Shown: positions 62,370 to 64,000 of the stretch, piece after piece
How positions within the stretch are numbered: the first letter of the stretch is position 1
Layout: the number at the start of each line of letters is the position of its first letter
NCBI GenBank assembly: GCA_964567755.1
Contig: CAZMNW010000019.1
Span: 1 to 64,000, forward strand
Direction: 5' to 3'
Length of the DNA: 64,000 nt
Origin: DASRJW01 sp964567755
GTDB lineage: Bacteria > Krumholzibacteriota > Krumholzibacteriia > G020349025
Translations under genes and position numbers: made by a program
Notes under the pieces: model-generated
What the model saw: only the letters and a program-made list of their open reading frames with translations
The model's database searches: none
What the model was told of the DNA's origin: nothing

Positions 62370-64000
62370 ATGAATCCCATTGTGGCGCCGGCTGGTATCC
62401 GGTTGCAGATGACGGTGAACGGCACAGCCGTCTCGGTCGAGACCGAGCCGAAGCGCACGTTGCTCGACGTGCTGCGCGAGGACCTCGGGCTCCGCGGCGC
62501 CAAGAACGGCTGCGACATCGGCATCTGCGGCACGTGCACGGTCCTCGTGGACGACGTGCCAAAGAAGGCCTGCGTCGAGCTCGCCGAGAACTCGCAGGGG
62601 CGTCGCATCGTCACCATCGAAGGCCTGGGCTCGCCCGAGGCGCTCTCCCCCATCCAGCGCGCCTTCGTCGACAACACGGCGTCGCAGTGCGGCATGTGCA
62701 CCACCGGCTTCATCGTCGCCTGTCATTCCTATCTGCAAAAAAATCCGCAGCCGACCGACCGCGACAAGATCCGCACCTTCTTGCGCAAGAACTTCTGCCG
62801 TTGCACCGGCTACGAACAAATCGTGGATGCCGTGCAGGAGGCGGCCGGTCTCACGACAGCGCGCGCGGAGTTCGCCAAGCGCTGCGCCGTGATCGGCGCG
62901 GAGAGCGCCGCGCCGCGCCCCGTCGTCGGCCAGTTCCTGCCACTCGTGGGCGCCGTGGACAAGGTGACCGGGCGGGCGCGCTACGCCGACGATTACCCCG
63001 TCGAAGCTGGAACGTTGCACCTGGCCGCGGTGCGCAGCCCGCATGCGCACGCGATGCTCGAAGCCATCGACATCGAGCCAGCGCTGGCGATGGCAGGCGT
63101 GCATCACGTCTGGACCGCCGCCGAGATTCCCGGCGGCGACAACTACGTCGGCCTCATGACCCGCGATCAGCGCATCCTGGTGCCGGTCGGCGAGACGGTG
63201 AAAGCCGTGGGCGATGCCGTGGCACTGGTGGCCGCCGAATCGCAACAACTGGCGCGCCGCGCCGCCGCCGCCGTGCGCGTCACCTACCGTGTGCTGCCCG
63301 GCGTGTTCGACGCCGCATCGGCCTACGCCGAAGGCGCGCCGGTGGTGCACCCGGAGATCCAGGACGTCCCCGATCCCAAGCGCCCGAACCTGATTCATCA
63401 CCAGCACATCCACAAAGGCGTCTCGATCGCGACCGCAGCCGACATCGACGCGGTGTTCACCACCGCCGCCGAACGCGGTTGGCGTGTCGTCGAGGCCGAC
63501 TTCGGCACCGGCTTCCAGGATCACGCGCCGCTCGAACCCGAGGTGGCGCTCGCCACCTGGGATCAGGACACCGAGAAGATCACCGTCTTTGCACCGGTGC
63601 AGCACGTGTTCTTCGCCCGGCGCAACATCCGCGAGGCGCTCGGCATCGAGAACCGCTATGTGCGCGTTATCGGCAGCACCGTCGGCGGCGCCTACGGCAA
63701 GCGTGAAGATCCTTACGCGTTCCCGTACTGCGTCCTCGCCACGGCGCTCACCCACAAGCCGTCGCGCATGTTGTGGACACGCGAGGAGACGCTGCAATAC
63801 ACCCAGAAGCGTCACGCCATCGAGGCGCACATGCGCGCCGCCGTGGACGCGGAAGGCCGCATGCAGGCGTTTCAGGCCCGCATCTTCCTCGACGGTGGCG
63901 CCTATCGCAGCTGGACGAAGGAGATCACCACCAAGTCAGCGGTGATGTGCAGCGGTCCTTACGACATCCCACAGGTGTGGATCGACACCTACGGGCTGTA
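62370..64000 (+). CDS. molybdenum hydroxylase (xanthine dehydrogenase/aldehyde oxidoreductase type), 3' end cut by window
   Basis: Frame open from ATG 62370 (GAGG upstream) to the window end, 543 residues so far. Residues 1-160 bind two [2Fe-2S] clusters: Cys 48, 53, 56, 68 (NGCDIGICGTC) and Cys 107, 110, 143, 145 (QCGMC, FCRCTGY). From about 187 the molybdenum domain begins (GAVDKVTGRARYADDYPVEAGTLHLA), and later STVGGAYGKRED and RMLWTREE are seen. No FAD domain lies between, so the layout is that of Mop-type aldehyde oxidoreductases and some xanthine dehydrogenases, with electrons passing to an external partner. moaD/moaE at 59264-59970 fit the cofactor need. Confidence 0.92.
   Translation, partial: MNPIVAPAGIRLQMTVNGTAVSVETEPKRTLLDVLREDLGLRGAKNGCDIGICGTCTVLVDDVPKKACVELAENSQGRRIVTIEGLGSPEALSPIQRAFVDNTASQCGMCTTGFIVACHSYLQKNPQPTDRDKIRTFLRKNFCRCTGYEQIVDAVQEAAGLTTARAEFAKRCAVIGAESAAPRPVVGQFLPLVGAVDKVTGRARYADDYPVEAGTLHLAAVRSPHAHAMLEAIDIEPALAMAGVHHVWTAAEIPGGDNYVGLMTRDQRILVPVGETVKAVGDAVALVAAESQQLARRAAAAVRVTYRVLPGVFDAASAYAEGAPVVHPEIQDVPDPKRPNLIHHQHIHKGVSIATAADIDAVFTTAAERGWRVVEADFGTGFQDHAPLEPEVALATWDQDTEKITVFAPVQHVFFARRNIREALGIENRYVRVIGSTVGGAYGKREDPYAFPYCVLATALTHKPSRMLWTREETLQYTQKRHAIEAHMRAAVDAEGRMQAFQARIFLDGGAYRSWTKEITTKSAVMCSGPYDIPQVWIDTYGL

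Noticed and set aside
61119..63830. A 903-codon open frame on the minus strand.
   Set aside because: It lies opposite nfeD, the SPFH gene and the molybdenum hydroxylase, and its product is His/Arg-rich without any domain; a shadow of GC-rich codon use.

Overview
The window is GC-rich, densely coded bacterial chromosome with short gaps and many 1-4 base start/stop overlaps (ATGA, GTGA, TGATG). Two secreted proteins end in a FlgD-like fold that opens with an NPFNP- or NPF-type motif (near 12415 and 46965). Many genes encode secreted proteins, lipoproteins and outer-membrane barrels. Together this suggests a diderm of the FCB side of the tree, such as Candidatus Eisenbacteria, Krumholzibacteriota or a relative. 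That placement is inferred from domain style; no rRNA or tRNA gene was seen to confirm it.

Layout. 1-4643: a broken-off HNH nuclease gene, then minus-strand genes for an acyl-CoA dehydrogenase, a HAD phosphatase and a methyltransferase, and a GspG-like membrane protein. 4837-9895: a tightly packed plus-strand catabolic operon (3-hydroxyacyl-CoA dehydrogenase, enoyl-CoA hydratase, aldehyde dehydrogenase, amidohydrolase, quinone reductase/alcohol dehydrogenase). 9920-13321: a DRG-type GTPase, a secreted purple-acid-phosphatase-like enzyme and a small exported protein. 13519-20655: the most striking block, a co-directional operon of an FHA protein, a HEAT-repeat/Ser-Thr kinase fusion, two PilT-type retraction ATPases and a membrane HD-GYP/PP2C fusion. 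It joins writer, reader and eraser of protein phosphorylation to pilus motors.

20829-34252: a secreted alginate-lyase-like protein, a CCA/poly(A) polymerase, a lamin-tail protein, two beta-barrels, recQ, a mazEF toxin-antitoxin pair next to a decayed fragment of comM, comM itself, a recent tandem duplication of an unrecognised secreted protein, and a RibD_C reductase coupled to folE2. 34297-44046: a tripartite RND efflux operon downstream of a CHASE2 histidine kinase and a sigma-54 response regulator. 44047-44828 is a long gene-poor stretch ending in a good terminator hairpin.

44829-54667: an FGE-fold lipoprotein with a PQQ-type sugar dehydrogenase, an operon of a degenerate M20 peptidase with etfB, etfA and trmL, an HDAC-like deacetylase with an inositol monophosphatase, and an aminoglycoside-phosphotransferase-fold protein. 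54864-64000: a tiny basic protein, two membrane glycosyltransferase/TPR proteins in one operon with moaE and moaD, then NfeD and SPFH proteins and the start of a molybdenum hydroxylase that runs off the end.

How the genes fit together: acyl-CoA dehydrogenase electrons would go to the ETF encoded at 47745-49540. MoaD/MoaE supply the cofactor class used by the hydroxylase at 62370. NfeD and SPFH proteins normally act as a membrane pair. Several putative promoters share a -10 hexamer TACGCT or TACTCT. No CRISPR array, rRNA, tRNA or insertion sequence was seen.
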